Assembly: GCA_020746835.1 (NCBI GenBank)
Contig: JAGPNK010000001.1
Location: forward strand, 2,294,001 to 2,358,000
DNA: 64,000 nucleotides
Direction: 5' to 3'
From: Stachybotrys elegans
Taxonomy: Eukaryota > Ascomycota > Sordariomycetes > Hypocreales > Stachybotryaceae
Below, one piece after another: positions 36,375 through 49,300 of this stretch. The notes beneath the pieces were generated by a model. It was not told the DNA's origin, searched no databases, and was given only the letters and a program-made list of their open reading frames with translations. The translations under genes and the position numbers were made by a program. How positions within the stretch are numbered: the stretch's first letter is position 1; the number at the start of each line of letters is the position of its first letter.

Positions 36375-38147
36375 CTAGCCAACATGATGCGACTCTCTTG
36401 TCAGCGCTGTTTCAACCATGACGCCGTTGGTGGAATGATTCGCAGGGCCCGCCGCAAAGTCACAGAGAGCGTCTTCATCCTCGGACCAAACTCGCGTTCG
36501 AACCTGAGTTCTCGGCGTCGCCATCTCCCAGGGCTGCGAATAGCTGGGCTCCGAGGGAGGCTGAAGGGTGGAAAGGGGCGTCACTGGATCTTGGTCCCTC
36601 TCTCTGCCAAACATCTTGGAGAAAGATATCTGAAAGGGGGTCTGAAGGTCAAGACGCGTGCGGAAGATAAAAGGGTTACGATGAGGTATGTGGAGGGGGC
36701 GATTCTCTATCAGATAGGGCTCCGGAGAGTAGACGGGACGCGGTGGTCGAGGAGGCCGAAGCGGTGGAGAGTCTGGAGTTGGAGTTCTCTCCAATCCTGT
36801 CACGGTGAGGAAATTCAGTGACGGCGTCGGGTTATACGTCGAGCTTTCCCCAGAAGTAGAGCTCAGCAGAGTGAGCTCGTGAGAGGATGTCGCAGACTTG
36901 GGTGTCTTCCTAGATCCACTGAACCAATATGTTAGCTGTATTGTGGAACAATACGGAGGAGGCTCTCACCTGGTTGTGAAGGCAGATCGAGAGCCCATAT
37001 AGCTATTCCCGTAGGAACGCCGATCTGGGTCATACTCATTCTCCAAGGAAGGGAACCAACGGTCCAGCCCAAACATGAGAAGGGTGGTCCTATAGGCATT
37101 TATGGCGTCTTTGGTCAGGCCAAAGAAGAGGAATATAGGAATGGCGGTGACAATACTGATGTAAGGGTTGTTGAGGTATACCCAGCTGACGTCTTCTGTA
37201 CTCAAGAAAAAGACTGTCTGCCACTGGAACGGTGTGGCGTCGTTATGAATGGCGTCGTAGTCGAAGGGGCGGATATATTCCATATCGATAATGTTGAATG
37301 CTGCCAAGGCGCACACTATAGGTAGAAATGGGACGAGGATGGCAATGACCATCCGGTAGAGGCGACGTTTGGTGCGTTGAGCACGGTTATGGGCGATCTG
37401 GTTGCTGGACAGGGCGGTCTCGGTGCTCTGAGCCACCTGACGGAAACGCACATAGATGAGGACTGTAAGAAGCATTGTCAGAGGGAGGCTCATCCTTGTA
37501 GTCTTGTAGGATATTGACGCACTTGCATACATTGTTGTCAAGAGCGCCACAATGACAGGCCCCAGGACGAAGAATACCAGGTAGGGCCATGCTGGATATG
37601 CCTGCCAAGTGCAGCCAACGACGGTTGTCACGGAGAAGCGGTTTAGTGTGAGAGGCCATACAAATGCCAACTGAACCAGGGGAAGAGGAAGCATGATGAA
37701 GGCCTGGATGAGGTTGCGCCGGCGCTTCTCCTTGACGGTCAAGGGATGGGCTCGCATCAAGCCAACCTGGTGAGCCAGGTTACGCATAATGGCCAGCAAG
37801 CACGTGGAATACAGTGCAAGACTGAGGTTGTAGATGTATGGATGGAGGTCGCAGAGCCCCCATCCCGGCCACCAGTTGTCCATGTCGTTGTCGCGCCACA
37901 AGAGGGAGTAGCAGATGGTCATGAGATTCCTCAGCTCGACATTGACGATGAAGACAACGGCAGCGAGCTCGCCGTTTCTGTAGAGAAGACGGAGAGGGAC
38001 CAGGCAGAGAATGTTGGCAACGACGGCAAGGATGACACGGAGGACGAGGTTGGCTGTCAGAGCCGGCGTCGCGTATGGTGGGTCGAAGGAGGACAAGGCG
38101 AGGATCATGACACCATCCTGACTCGACGGCGGCACTGGGGACGCCAT
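36375..38147 (-). CDS. STE3: STE3-type pheromone receptor (class D GPCR)
   Basis: Seven-helix receptor for the lipopeptide (a-factor-type) mating pheromone, called PRE-1 in Neurospora. Three exons (38147-37523, 37462-36970, 36918-36375) give 553 aa. Family signatures include LRNLMTICYSLLWRDND, WWPGWGLCDLHPYIYN, VGCTWQAYPAWPYLVFF, PFLPIVCALAAFNI and FQWQTVFFLS. Intron 1 (37522-37463, donor GTGCGT, acceptor TTACAG) is exactly 60 nt and has no stop, so the genomic frame reads straight through it. Removing it restores a normal fifth helix running into YAILIYVRFRQ. Intron 2 (51 nt) leads to a Pro/Ser-rich cytoplasmic tail ending ESHHVG. The gene is expected to signal through a heterotrimeric G protein. 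No other mating-type gene lies in the window. Confidence 0.9.
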
Positions 38148-39537
38148 AATAGCGTGGAGATGGGATCTATACTGGGAACAAGTTGGTATAAGTCAAGACG
38201 GCGGCGGTGATAGTCTGGCCCAGAAGACGGAACCAGGCGGGAGCCAAAAGAACCAAGAGGAAACGATGTTAAAGAGGCCTGAGGAGGAACTAACAACAGG
38301 GAAAAGAAATCTTGGAGATAGGAGGCTTCCCATCTTATAGCTATCTCAATATAGTAGTCATAGTCACCCGAAAAGCTGAGAGGGACGCGGCAGTCAATGG
38401 GCAAGCCCGAGGTCAATAAGCCCGCAGGCGTCTGCCGGGCTGAAAGGTGGTAGCAAACAAAAACACGGCAGTCTATCTATCCCCGTCAAGTAATAATAAT
38501 AAAAAAATCTCTCTTCTTCCCTTTTCTTTTCCTTTTGAGCCCCGTCTAGAAGTCAACTGGCAGGCAGGGTTTGGTAATAGCGTCGATGGTGGTTGTATAA
38601 GGACCCTGGACGGCTGAGTCTATTCAGAGGATTCTATTGACACCCCGAACAGGCTACGGGCGGTGGGTCCTGGTGTGCCGGGAAGGGGCAGCCGGCGCCG
38701 AAAAGTGGCCCTCTGGTGCTACGGAAGGAGGGAGGGAGCGGGCGGGAGGGAGGAGCTTGGGGCTTCCTCCGTCTTTCCTTCTTTCTGTCTGATCCCGCTC
38801 GCTCTAATGATTACGTCGAGTGTCAAAAGCTGGTGGCGCGCGGCGATCGGCGTCGTACGGCGGGAATAAGGGAAGAGTCGGTGAGATAGCGTGCTGTTCT
38901 GGGCTTCTCTCCTGATGCTACTTGCTATGACCAGTTGCCGTATCCGGCAATGGGTTATCGTCGCTGGAAGCAGGGAGAGGACGTGTCCGAGATACCCATC
39001 TAAGCTGGCATCGCATCGTGCATGGCGTCGAGCTTTCACCTGCATTCTCACAGTTCTCCTTGCCATGGCAGCTTGTATCCATCAAATATTCTATGAATAA
39101 AAGGATATGCCGCCATTCATGTCATGCCCTGGATCAACATGTGCTCGTCCATTTCCATCCTGCTTTCTATCAGCCCATCCACCACATATTGCTGCCTCAG
39201 GACACAGCTCTCTCTTTATGCAATATTGGGCATTGGCAGTTAATTTCCTTGTGCAGGCCAGGACTACCCTTACCCCAGGTGCATTAGCATGAATCGGCGC
39301 GCCCGCCAATCAAAACCGCCAGCCCACCATGCCACTTGTCGCGTCAAACATTGGCTCTGACGCGCGCCCGCATTCAGCCAGCGGACCCAGCTTTAATGAC
39401 CTGGAAAAAAAGAAGAGCGAGACCTGGGAATTCCACCCGCCTCAACACCACCCATCCATCCATCACCATTCGCCAATCCACGCACGCACATTTCCACTCC
39501 CCAAAAACCACAACCTCGCTTCATCGCACCTGGCGCA
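38148..39537. other. Divergent intergenic region (STE3 / mitochondrial SSB)
   Basis: About 1.4 kb holding both promoters. A/T runs lie at 38496-38535. The sequence just before 39538 is C/A-rich leader. No gene was recognised. Confidence 0.5.
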
Positions 39538-40116
39538 ATGTCCTCCCTAATGTTCCGTCGCGCCACCGCCAGCGCCGCCGGCGCCGCCCGCAGCTTCAGC
39601 ACCTCGTCGCCCCGATCCATTGCCCGCATCCAGATTGTGGGTAACCTGGCCGACACCCCCGAGCTCCAGGCCACCAGCACCGGTCGCGAGATTGTCAAGT
39701 TCGCCGTCGCCAGCAACACTGGCCCCAAGGAAAACCGCCAGACCAGCTGGTTCCGCGTCACCAGCTTCCGAGAGGGCCCTACCCGCGACTACCTTCTCAG
39801 CCTGCCCAAAGGGTATGTTATCATCCCCCTCCCCCCCCTCCCCCCTCCAGCTGGGGGCGCATTGGTCTTATCGACATCATTTGCTGATTCATCTCTTGCC
39901 TTTTAGATCCCTGGTCTTCCTTGAGGGTGATGCCACCATGAGCACCTACCAGGACGCCAACGGCCAAACCCGCAGCAGCCTCAGCATTGTTCACCGTAAG
40001 TCTACTCCCGTATCGCACGACGATTAGAGCCGTTGTTGACGTTTTACACAGGCAACATCGAGGTCCTCAAACGCCGCCAGACCAACGACATGGAGGGCGA
40101 CGCTGCTGAGGAGTAA
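39538..40116 (+). CDS. RIM1: Mitochondrial single-stranded DNA-binding protein
   Basis: OB-fold SSB that coats single-stranded mitochondrial DNA during replication. Three exons (39538-39812, 39907-39995, 40052-40116) encode 142 aa, the size expected for a fungal mtSSB. Residues 1-28 form a basic, Ser/Ala/Arg-rich mitochondrial presequence (MFRRATASAAGAARSF). The OB fold follows: ARIQIVGNLADTPELQ, GREIVKFAVASN, TSWFRVTSF, SLVFLEGDATMSTYQDANG and SLSIVHRNIEVLKRR. The tail is short and acidic (EGDAAEE). Both introns have clear donors (GTATGT, GTAAGT). Confidence 0.93.
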
Positions 40117-40347
40117 ATTGCTACATCTGGATCGAATTTACAACACCGCTGCACCTGGCGCTGGCCTTTCAACACTCCACTCCACTCCAACGAGGTGGTT
40201 CCATTTGTGAGATAGGGCAGCTGACGATAGTGGTTTCGTCTACTACTATACTTGTAACAATAGGGAGAGATGTTAGATACCAATACGAGGAGATGGAAGT
40301 TCAATTAATATCGGTCTATAGTTGTTTTTTCCAACCGCTCATTGTTG

Positions 40348-42059
40348 CTATACTAACGAGCAGCTGTCCATGCATCCGTATCCAGCCGCAACGCCACCCT
40401 CCTCGCTCTTATCGCCTTTCGTCCGCAGTAGGTATCCAGCTTCCTGGTTGTGGAGGACCTCTCCGGTGCTCTGGTTCCAGACGCAGGTGCCGTAGATGCC
40501 CAGCTCGCAGATGACGCCGCCTTGCTCCAGCTTGCCGGCCCGCAGGATGACGTTGGACACGGGCGGCGGGGTGATGAGCTCCATGAGGATGTAGGAGCCC
40601 CAGTGTGACTCGGGGATAGACTTGAGAAATTCGGGGATGGCCCCTCGGTACGTGTTGTTGCCGCCACCTTCGCGCTGGGGCTTGAGGACGTACGACTGGC
40701 AAAGCGTGGGGTCGAGCGCCTTCTTACGAGCTTCCAGACCAGCCTCCGAGGTATCCATGGGGTAGATGTTTGTGAATGTCTTCCAGAGCTCCTTGGCCTC
40801 TTCGGTGTCATCCTGGATGAACTTGCCCAGCATTGACGGTGCCGAGGAAGGTCGGGGGGTAGCGAGCACCTGCTGCACCTTTTTGGCGCCGGCCAGCTGG
40901 GTCAGTACGGTCGGGCACCTGATGGCGGCAGAGCGCTCGAGCTGATACCGAGCTTCCCAAGCTTGCTGGTCAGGGTAGTCGCCTGGTCCATACCCAGCTC
41001 GAAAGTAGACGACGGCCACCTCAAACACCTTGGAGGGGTTGCGCGGCAAGCGGTAGACGAGTTGTCGCTTGGAGGTATCGGCGATGGAGGTGTGCTTGAG
41101 GATACTGTCAAAGGCCAGCCGGAAAACAGGGATGGCGGGGGACGCGCTGGCGACTTGGTACTCGAGGTGGCGCTGGTCAAAGACATTTCTCTCGTCACCT
41201 TGGACTAGGAAGATGACGCATTTGGGATGACCAAGCTCAGATTCGCCATACGCCCGATACGCAGCTTCAAGGCCCTTGGCAAGGCCAGCGACGCTCTCGT
41301 TCTCTGGCAGATCCAGAGACCCGGAGGGAATGGCCTTGTCAAGTAGGGGATACTCGGTTGCAGCGAGAAACCTGGCTGCGGATTAGCCACTTTGCGGACT
41401 CTAGCTGGCTGGAGGACAAACTTGTGCAGACGGGAGGTGTATGCCGAAAGCCCTCCGAACGATGAGGCTATGGTGTTGAACTCGACCTGCTTCACCTGTA
41501 GAGAGGGAGTTGGCCCAGTTGTGTCTTGGTGAACCATGTAATCTGAGCGGAACATGCCTAGCGAAAGCGGCTGCACAAGTCAGCTCGACGCCCCGAGAGC
41601 AGCATTGTTCCGCTGCGGTGCCAAACCTGCGTGTACCCCTCCTTCTTGACCTTCAGATGGACATCCCACAGATTTCGGATGAAGTCGTCGCCATCAATGA
41701 CCCTAACCAAACTCAGCGGGCATGCCCATGGGAACACTGAAAGCACGCATTGCTCACTCCTTGACCATGTCTGCCAGAAACTCCTCGTCACGGCTGACGG
41801 CGGCGTAGAGCTCATTGTAAGCCCGCTGTACGGATCTAGCCTGGGTGAAGCACTGCCGGGGGAACGGGCTGGGGAACAGCGTGACGGGCACGTTGATGGC
41901 CGTGATGCCCTCGGGATCGGCTTCCGGGGCTATGACGGAGGGCGGAGGCCGGACGGCTAGGCCATTGCCCATGGACCAGTCCTTGGTGGCATGTGTGAGG
42001 CTCTCGCGCTCCGCATCAGTCAGGGCTGGCGGGTACTCGCCGCTGGAAGGCGATGACAT
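40348..42059 (-). CDS. GSH2: Glutathione synthetase
   Basis: ATP-dependent ligation of glycine to gamma-glutamylcysteine, the second step of glutathione synthesis, in the cytosol. Four exons (42059-41758, 41702-41627, 41570-41422, 41371-40348) give 516 aa, near the usual eukaryotic length. Signatures: FRSDYMVHQ and VEFNTIASSFGGLS in the substrate-binding half, YFRAGYGPGDYP, the Gly-rich ATP loop KPQREGGGNNTYRG, and ILMELITPPP. All introns keep phase and the second has a GCTGAC branch point. The 5' UTR contains a C16 tract 8 nt before the ATG. The stop is 231 bp from the mtSSB stop (convergent). Confidence 0.95.
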
Positions 42060-42066
42060 GGTGGGA

Positions 42067-42082
42067 GGGGGGGGGGGGGGGG
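42067..42082. repeat. G16/C16 homopolymer next to the GSH2 start
   Basis: Sixteen consecutive G on the plus strand, hence C16 in the GSH2 leader at positions -8 to -23. The rest of the -1 to -7 context (CCCACC before ATG) is a good initiation context. Confidence 0.85.
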
Positions 42083-43328
42083 TGCGTTGGTTTATCAAGG
42101 ACGGCAAACCAAAGATTGGGCAGAAGAGACGGGACAGAAGCGGAAGATTTGCGTGATTTCAGACCATCACGACGATGTGAAAAACAACGGTGCCGGCAGG
42201 TACCTTTAGTATACGGGCTGTATTGGGAGTCTGGAGGGCTCTAGCGGGCGCTTATTAATTGGATTCAGAGACGCCATCTCTTTCAATTCAGTCCTCCACT
42301 TTCCCGCGTGAGCTCACGCATCGCCAGTTCCATGGTCTTTAAAACGGGTTATTTCTGCGTATCTTCCTTCTCGTTAGCATGTGTTAGGTGGGGACAGGTG
42401 TTGGTGGAAGGCGAGATGCACTACTCCGTATCGTCCTTTCCAAATGTACTTGTGTACTAATGTGGAAACAAAGATTCTCTGATATGTACCATTCACTTAC
42501 TGCCACTCACTAACTCTAACTTGAATTTGAACTTGAATACTTATGCCAAGTTTATTCTTAATTCTTCTTTGCATTGCCATTCTTGCATGTAAAGCGAATG
42601 TGAATGCTTCCACAGGCGTATGATATGTACATTGTACAGTCGTATTATTAGACCTAGCGGCCCCGCTTTTCTTTCCCCAACCACAGGCAGGTACTAGGTA
42701 CGTACCCGCGCAAACCATCGCGTCCCCTAATAACCTTCAATTGACTATCGCGCACAACTCATTCATGGCATGCTGCCTCTCGAACCTCGCAACGCGTTTC
42801 CCTCCTATCTATTCGTCTGATGTCGGCTCACTAGAACAATAAACTGCTACTCCGTGCTCGGGTACTCTCGCTCCGGGTCCCCTACATAGGAGCCCTGCCT
42901 TCGCGGCCAAGCGATTACCTCCTAAACCTCGACTTTTCATCTTTCCCGCAAATCGCCCTTCTTCGCCTTCACTCAAGGCCCCACGCATTCCTTCCTCAGG
43001 CAGTGTTTTATATCTCCTTCCATCCGACTCATTTTCCAAAGCCCTAAAGATCACATCCGACCATCGCTTCTCACCACCCATCCTAGTGCTCATCCTCGTC
43101 GCCGCAGAAGAGCCTCTACGTACTTTACGCAGCAACACTATGTGCACACGTTGTGCGCGGCAGCTTCGTGCGTTTGCTCCTTGTGGTAGCAGTGGTTTCC
43201 CTATTCAGTCCTCCCATTCCCAGAGGTAAGATCTCTATGACTTCGGTTGTTCTCATTCCAACTTCAGCTGGGGGCTGCGCTCATCTCAAATGCAGAAACT
43301 TCCTCCATCTTGCTGTGCGCTCGTCCTA
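42083..43328. other. Divergent intergenic region (GSH2 / SNF2 ATPase)
   Basis: About 1.2 kb with both promoters. The right part (42780-43140) is C/T-rich leader-like sequence. A possible additional 5' coding exon of the SNF2 gene lies at 43140-43225 and is described separately. Confidence 0.5.
43140..43225 (+). other. Possible upstream coding exon or upstream ORF of the SNF2 gene
   Basis: An ATG at 43140 with A at -3 opens 28 codons (start MCTRCARQLRAFAPCG) that meet GTAAGA at 43226. If the 42-nt segment 43226-43267 (ending TTCAG) is spliced out, the frame joins the main SNF2 ORF and adds an N-terminal extension. If not, the frame stops at once (TAA at the donor) and forms a 29-codon upstream ORF. 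Confidence 0.4.
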
Positions 43329-46300
43329 ATGGATTCCGTGCAGCAGGGCGACCCATTCTTATGGGACGTCGATGCCGTCGTGAGTAATCTATGTACTCTC
43401 GAGAATGCCTGCACGCGGGATCCCGCAGCCCTCGCCTTCAAGGTGCAAGACGAAGAAATTGACGGCAAGACACTTCTGACGTACGAACATCTCTGCTCCA
43501 GAGACGAGCTCGCAAAATGTCTTGGTGTTGAGCGTGCTCGGCACAGAGCCGCGCTTGGGGAAGCAATCCTCAATTTTCGGCATAGAAGTCCTGCCTACCG
43601 CGCGTGGAAGCGTGATTTCATCAAGAAGCAGTCCGATGACCTTGACGATGATTTGGACAATTTTCGCACTGCTCAACACACCCCTATCTCTGATCGAGGA
43701 GTGCAGGCTCCTCCTGTCGTGGCGACAAAGGGAGTTGGCAGCACATTGATAGACACATCTACCGTCGCTATGCCTATCGTGGATGGGCCGGGCAAAGATT
43801 TTGATCTAGCCATGCCCATGCATCCTAGCACTGCATCCCCGACAGTCGCCGGTCCGTCTATCGAGTCACTGTCGGCATCCTCAACTACTGCCAAGAGACC
43901 CGCCGAGACCGACGCTGACGCCCACGGGAAGCGCAAACGCCTCGCACCTACCAATATGTCCATGGTGCCGCTCCATACAACGCCCTTGGCGCTTCCAGTG
44001 GAAGCCGATGTGGTGTCTTATCGAATTCGCCAGCCCCTTCACGATGGTCATCAGTTTCCTTGGGAACACGCGGGCTCCTGGTACTACATAGGACCCGGTG
44101 ACATACCTTCTGAGACGCTGAAATCTGCCGACGAGCCCCTCAGCACACGCCTGCTGGATCTAGGGAACAATAGTTTCACGGTCCGGCTCCCAAACCAGCT
44201 GCCACCTGGCCGGCAGATCACTGTGTACCGCGCAATGAAGCGCATGCTCTTTGCCAACAACAGGAAAACGGCCTTGTTGGATCAAGGCGTTGACGTAGAC
44301 GAGTCGGAAGCCTCTGATGAGGAAGATCCCGTCTTATCTCTAGCAGATCTTCCCGACGATTTCGACGAAGAGACTCAGCGAGAGGTTGACAAGGAGAGGC
44401 TTGAGCAAGAAAAGCTGGATGCAAGGATTCAGTCTCAACTTGGCGCTGTGCGATATCTCACGGACGAGCAAGTCTCAGGTGTACTTGACAAGGCCATCGA
44501 GGACTTCTCTGCTAGCTGGGAAAAGAACAAGCAGCCAAAATACGAGCGCAAGGCCAGGCAGATCTGGAATGAGGCGCGACGCAATGGCAATACCAAGCAG
44601 CTGATTATCCGATCTCAGCGCCTAATCAAGGTATTCGCGACTCGCCTCAGGAAGCTCTGCGAAGGGATTATGGATGAGAAGTGGACAAAGACGTCTCAGG
44701 TTCAGCACCAAGCTACTTCGCTTGAGCAGACTGTTTCAGACAAGCTGTATCATTTGTGGATGGTTGGCATCCTCGATTCACGAACCGAGCCTCCCAAGCC
44801 GCAGAGAGCCCCCCGATCACAGCACCAGCCGCTCGTTCGCTCACAGAGTTGCAGCACTGGGGAGGAGTTGGCTAGCTCTGATGACGAAGGCTTCATCGTC
44901 TCAGACGACGAGAACTCGGTTCAGCTGGGCGAGGATGCAGTGCTGGATGAGGATGTAGCGCTGGACGAGGATGCGCCACCTGACATTTCCGATGCTGAGA
45001 TGGAAGACGATGATACACTATCTGGCCGAGTACGCGGCATACCTTCGGACGATGATCCTCCTTACAGCCCTACAAAATCCGAGTTGTCGTTGATTCAGGT
45101 CGATTTAACCCAAGTGGAAACCCCCACGCCTCGGAAATCCACGTTTTCTTTGCCTTTACCTGGATCCGGCTCACGACAGAATGCTTTTGACCTGACGCAG
45201 CTTAATGAGCTGGTTTCCTCTCCGATCCCGTTTCCCAACTTGAAACCACACAACGCCGAATTCCCGTCTGTAAAAGTCCTTGGCGATTTCGAGGAGATTG
45301 GGAGACAAAAGATCTCACACTGGTCCAGTCAAAGCGATCGCTGGAGACTCGTGGTTTGTGTGCTGTGGAAGTTGGGCTTCGCTCGTCGTATGGAAATACT
45401 CAGCAGGGCTATGACAATGCCACCCGAGGCAATATGGGAGGCGTCCATCGAGGCTCACATTTCCAACCCCATCACAGACGTCGCAACGCTTGGAGAGGAC
45501 CCAGTTCGCACATGGGCTTTTGATACAACACGGCTCTACCTGGCTTATCTGAGGTGCAAGAACATTAAGGAACCGCGCATAGCTTCTTTAAGCGATAAGA
45601 ACCGAAAAGAGATTATCAAAAACAGCGGCATTATCTTTGCCAAGTTTTGCGATTTCCTTGTGGAGATTGAGCCAGGGTTTCCTCAAGAAAGCCAAATTTA
45701 TCGTCACGAAGATGATCTGGATGACGAGGACGCCGCAATGGAGGACGCCGCCCCAGAGAATAGCCAAGGCACCCCGTCCAAGATACGCAAGGTCAAGGAG
45801 ATTATCCAGAACAAGGACGCACTCGACATGAGACGCAGAGAGGCAGAGCGTACCAAGGAGCAAACGGCACGCAGGGAAATGCTGCGTGCCAAGCTTGCCG
45901 TGTCGAGTGTCATGTCTCATGATCAATCGCGACTCATCATCAACGAGAGCAAACGAGATGATGAGCCATTCATCTACATCAACGAGGATATTGGCAAGCG
46001 TATCAAGCAGCATCAGATCGAAGGCGTTCGTTTCTTGTGGAATCAAATCCTTGACGTGGATTCCCGCCAGGGATGCTTGCTCGCACATACCATGGGACTG
46101 GGCAAGACGATGCAGGTCATTACTCTGCTGGTGGCGATAGCCGAATCGGCCAAATCTAACGACGAAGCAGTGCGCGCCCAGATCTCGAAGGAGCTGAGAG
46201 AATTTCGTGCTCTGGTTCTTTGCCCTGCAGGTCTCGTTGACAACTGGTTGGACGAGCTGCTCATCTGGGCCCCCGAGGGTCTCCTGGGCCAGTTTTGGAA

Positions 46301-49300
46301 GGTCGAGGCGACAACACCAGAACATGAGCGGGAGTCAATCGTCAAAGACTGGGCCAAAGGAGTCGGGATTCTCATCATCGGATACAACATGTTCCAGAAG
46401 CTCTTCAAAGGAGAGCTGGGCCCCTTGTTGTCGGGTGCACCCAACATCGTGGTCGCCGACGAAGCCCACAAGCTGAAGAACCCCAACAGCAACATAAGCG
46501 CGTCTTGCTCGCAATTCCGTACTAGCAGTCGAATCGCGCTCACGGGTTCGCCGATGGCCAACAATGTCATGGAATACTACCACATGATAGATTGGGTCGC
46601 CCCCAACTTCCTTGGTCCCATCACTGAGTTCAGGGACATGTACGCGACCCCCATCGCCGCCGGTGGGCGCAGTGACAGCAGCGCTTCAGACAAGCGTATA
46701 GCGAAAAAGATGCTGCAGGCACTCAAGACTGTAGTGGCGCCCAAGGTCGACCGGAAAGAGTACACTTCTTCCTTGAAAGAGGACTTGCCTGGCAAATCCG
46801 AGTTCATCATCACCGTTCCTGCTACGGCAATGCAGCGAGATCTGTATGAACTATACACGCAAGGGGCGGCGCAACAATCAGGTGGCGCTTTTCTGCAGCA
46901 GCTGCATGACCTTCGTCTCATCTGCAACCATCCGGCTTGCTTCAGGACAAAGGTGAAGGAGATGCAACTGGAAGTCACTGGGGACGGAGGGCATATCGAG
47001 GAAGAGGAGAAAAAGTCCTTCCCCGTAGCCATCATCTCCCGAGCGATGAAAATGACTAATATTCCGGACATCATTGACTACAGTTTATCGAAAAAGACGG
47101 AGCTCTTGCTCCTGATCCTTGACGAAGCGCGCGCGGTTCGAGACAAGGTGCTGGTCTTCTCATCCTCTCAACCGACGTTGGATTACCTGGAGAATCTTTT
47201 GAAGCAGCAGCGTCGAGTGGTTCGGCGTCTGGATGGCCAGACACCCATCTCGACAAGGCAAGCTCAGGTCAAAGGGTTTAATAGCGGCACGGGAGAAGTC
47301 TACCTCATCTCCACCAAAGCTGGAGGCGTGGGGTTGAACATCCAGAGCGCAAACCGAGTCGTCATTTTTGACTTTTCCTGGAACCCGGTCGATGAGCAGC
47401 AGGCCATAGGCCGAGCATATCGCATCGGCCAACGCAAGAAGGTCTATGTCTACTGGCTGATTGTCGGAGGCAGCTTCGAAGAGGATATCCACAACATCTC
47501 CGTTTTCAAGCAGCAGCTCGCTTACCAGGTTGTTGACAAGAAGAACCCCATCATGTGGGCGAAGAAGAAGGGCAGTATCATGCATCCTCTCAAGCCGACG
47601 CAAGTCCAAAACATTGAGCCCTTCCGAGGCAAGGACGATGTTCTGGACAAGCTGATTGCGCACAAGCCTCAGGGTGAGGCCATTCTCAGCATTGTCTCGA
47701 CGGAAACCTTTGAGGAAGAAGACTTGACCATTGACTTGACTGAGGAAGAGCAGCAAGAAGTGGAGAGGGCCGTTAACCGCGAGAGGCTTCGCCAGACAAA
47801 CCCAGCAGAGTTTGAGAGGCTTGGCAGGGAAGAACGCAAGGCTGCTGAGGCAAGGGCGGCGCAATATGCAAGCAATTCGCACTACTCTTATCTGTCTGCA
47901 TCTCAACCTCGGGTATCTACAGCGACTGCCGGTTTTTCGACAGGACTCCGGCCTACGGGGGTTCAGACTACGGGGGCTCAGTCGCTAGGTGCTCAGTCCA
48001 CGGCACCCACACCCGCACCCGTATCTGGAGGGATTCCTCCCATGGTGCTTTGGCCCACGGCGAATATATCAACAACAGGACCAGCGAACCACGCTCAGGC
48101 ACCGGCTTCCGCACCGGCTTCCGCACCGGCTTCCGCACCGAGTTCTGTACCGGCTCCTGCAACACCTGGAGTTCAAGCCAATGGGCGGTCGACGAGCATC
48201 CAAGGAAAGGATACATCCATCGCTGATAAGGCCCAGGTGATCGCTGCTAAAGCGAATCCAGACCCAGCAGCTCAGGCTCAACAAGGACCACCTCCAACCC
48301 AGCAAAGATCAACACCGCATGGGAATCAACCCCCAGCGGGCGAGAAACCTTCTACCGGCGCCGATATTGCTAGCAAGAACCGTGGCAGCACATTGGGGCC
48401 TTCAGGTACAATGGACGGCGCATCTGATAAGGTTGATGCGAACTTCCCTCCGACATCTACCTTCATGTCACAGTGGCCAACGATTCCGACGCCTCTCATG
48501 CAGGCAATCTCAAAGGTGTCGAAACATCAAAATGGGTCGCCAGCTATTAAGAGTGCTGCGATGCCTCAAACGTGGAGGTCTGCCGGCCAGGACGCCTCCA
48601 CTGCACCACGAGATGGCTTTGGGCCAACGCCTCTCCCGATGGCAGGGACAAATACCTTCCTATCAGGATTGTCAAGGCAATCGACATCGTCTCCTCAGGC
48701 CCAAGCGCCAGTGGCCGCGAGCAGTAGCCTATTCGGCCAGCCTCAGAGCCAGGCAAAGGATGAGTTTGAACACAAGCTGAAGAATCTCATGACCAAATTG
48801 CCCGACATGGCATGGGAAGGGAAGCAGGGGGAGATTGCTGGCAATGTGGTTTCCTCGATCGAGCAAATTCGCAAAGACAAGTCGTATGGCTTCTTGCCTG
48901 ACAACCAGCAATGGAGGTGCCTGCATGATCTCCTCGATAATCCACGATTCCTGAAGGCGGTTGGCCACGGGGTTTTGACGCCGCAGTATCTCGCTTTGGC
49001 CAAGACGGACGACTTGAAGAAGAGAGCACAGATTTTCGAGACTCTGCGCGAGGATGAGTTCAATGAGAAGCTGCAAAGACCGAGCGGCGATCAGCATGTA
49101 AGGACACGGCCTTCCCGTCGAGACCATTGACCGCAGGAAGAGATTTGGACATGGATGGGAATAGAACAAAGCTAACAATGGTGTTGAAGAACCTGCAGAA
49201 TATCGGACGGTCCAATGGGTCACCAACAATTCCTCTTACTCCACGGGCGTCGGAGGACTTCAAGGTGATGCGGCAAGCTATGGACAAGCGAAGACAACGA

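Noticed and set aside
49098..49136. Alternative 39-nt intron ending CCGCAG at the SNF2 3' end
   Set aside because: Shorter than expected for a fungal intron and gives only a brief tail; the acceptor at 49198 has a better branch point and spacing.
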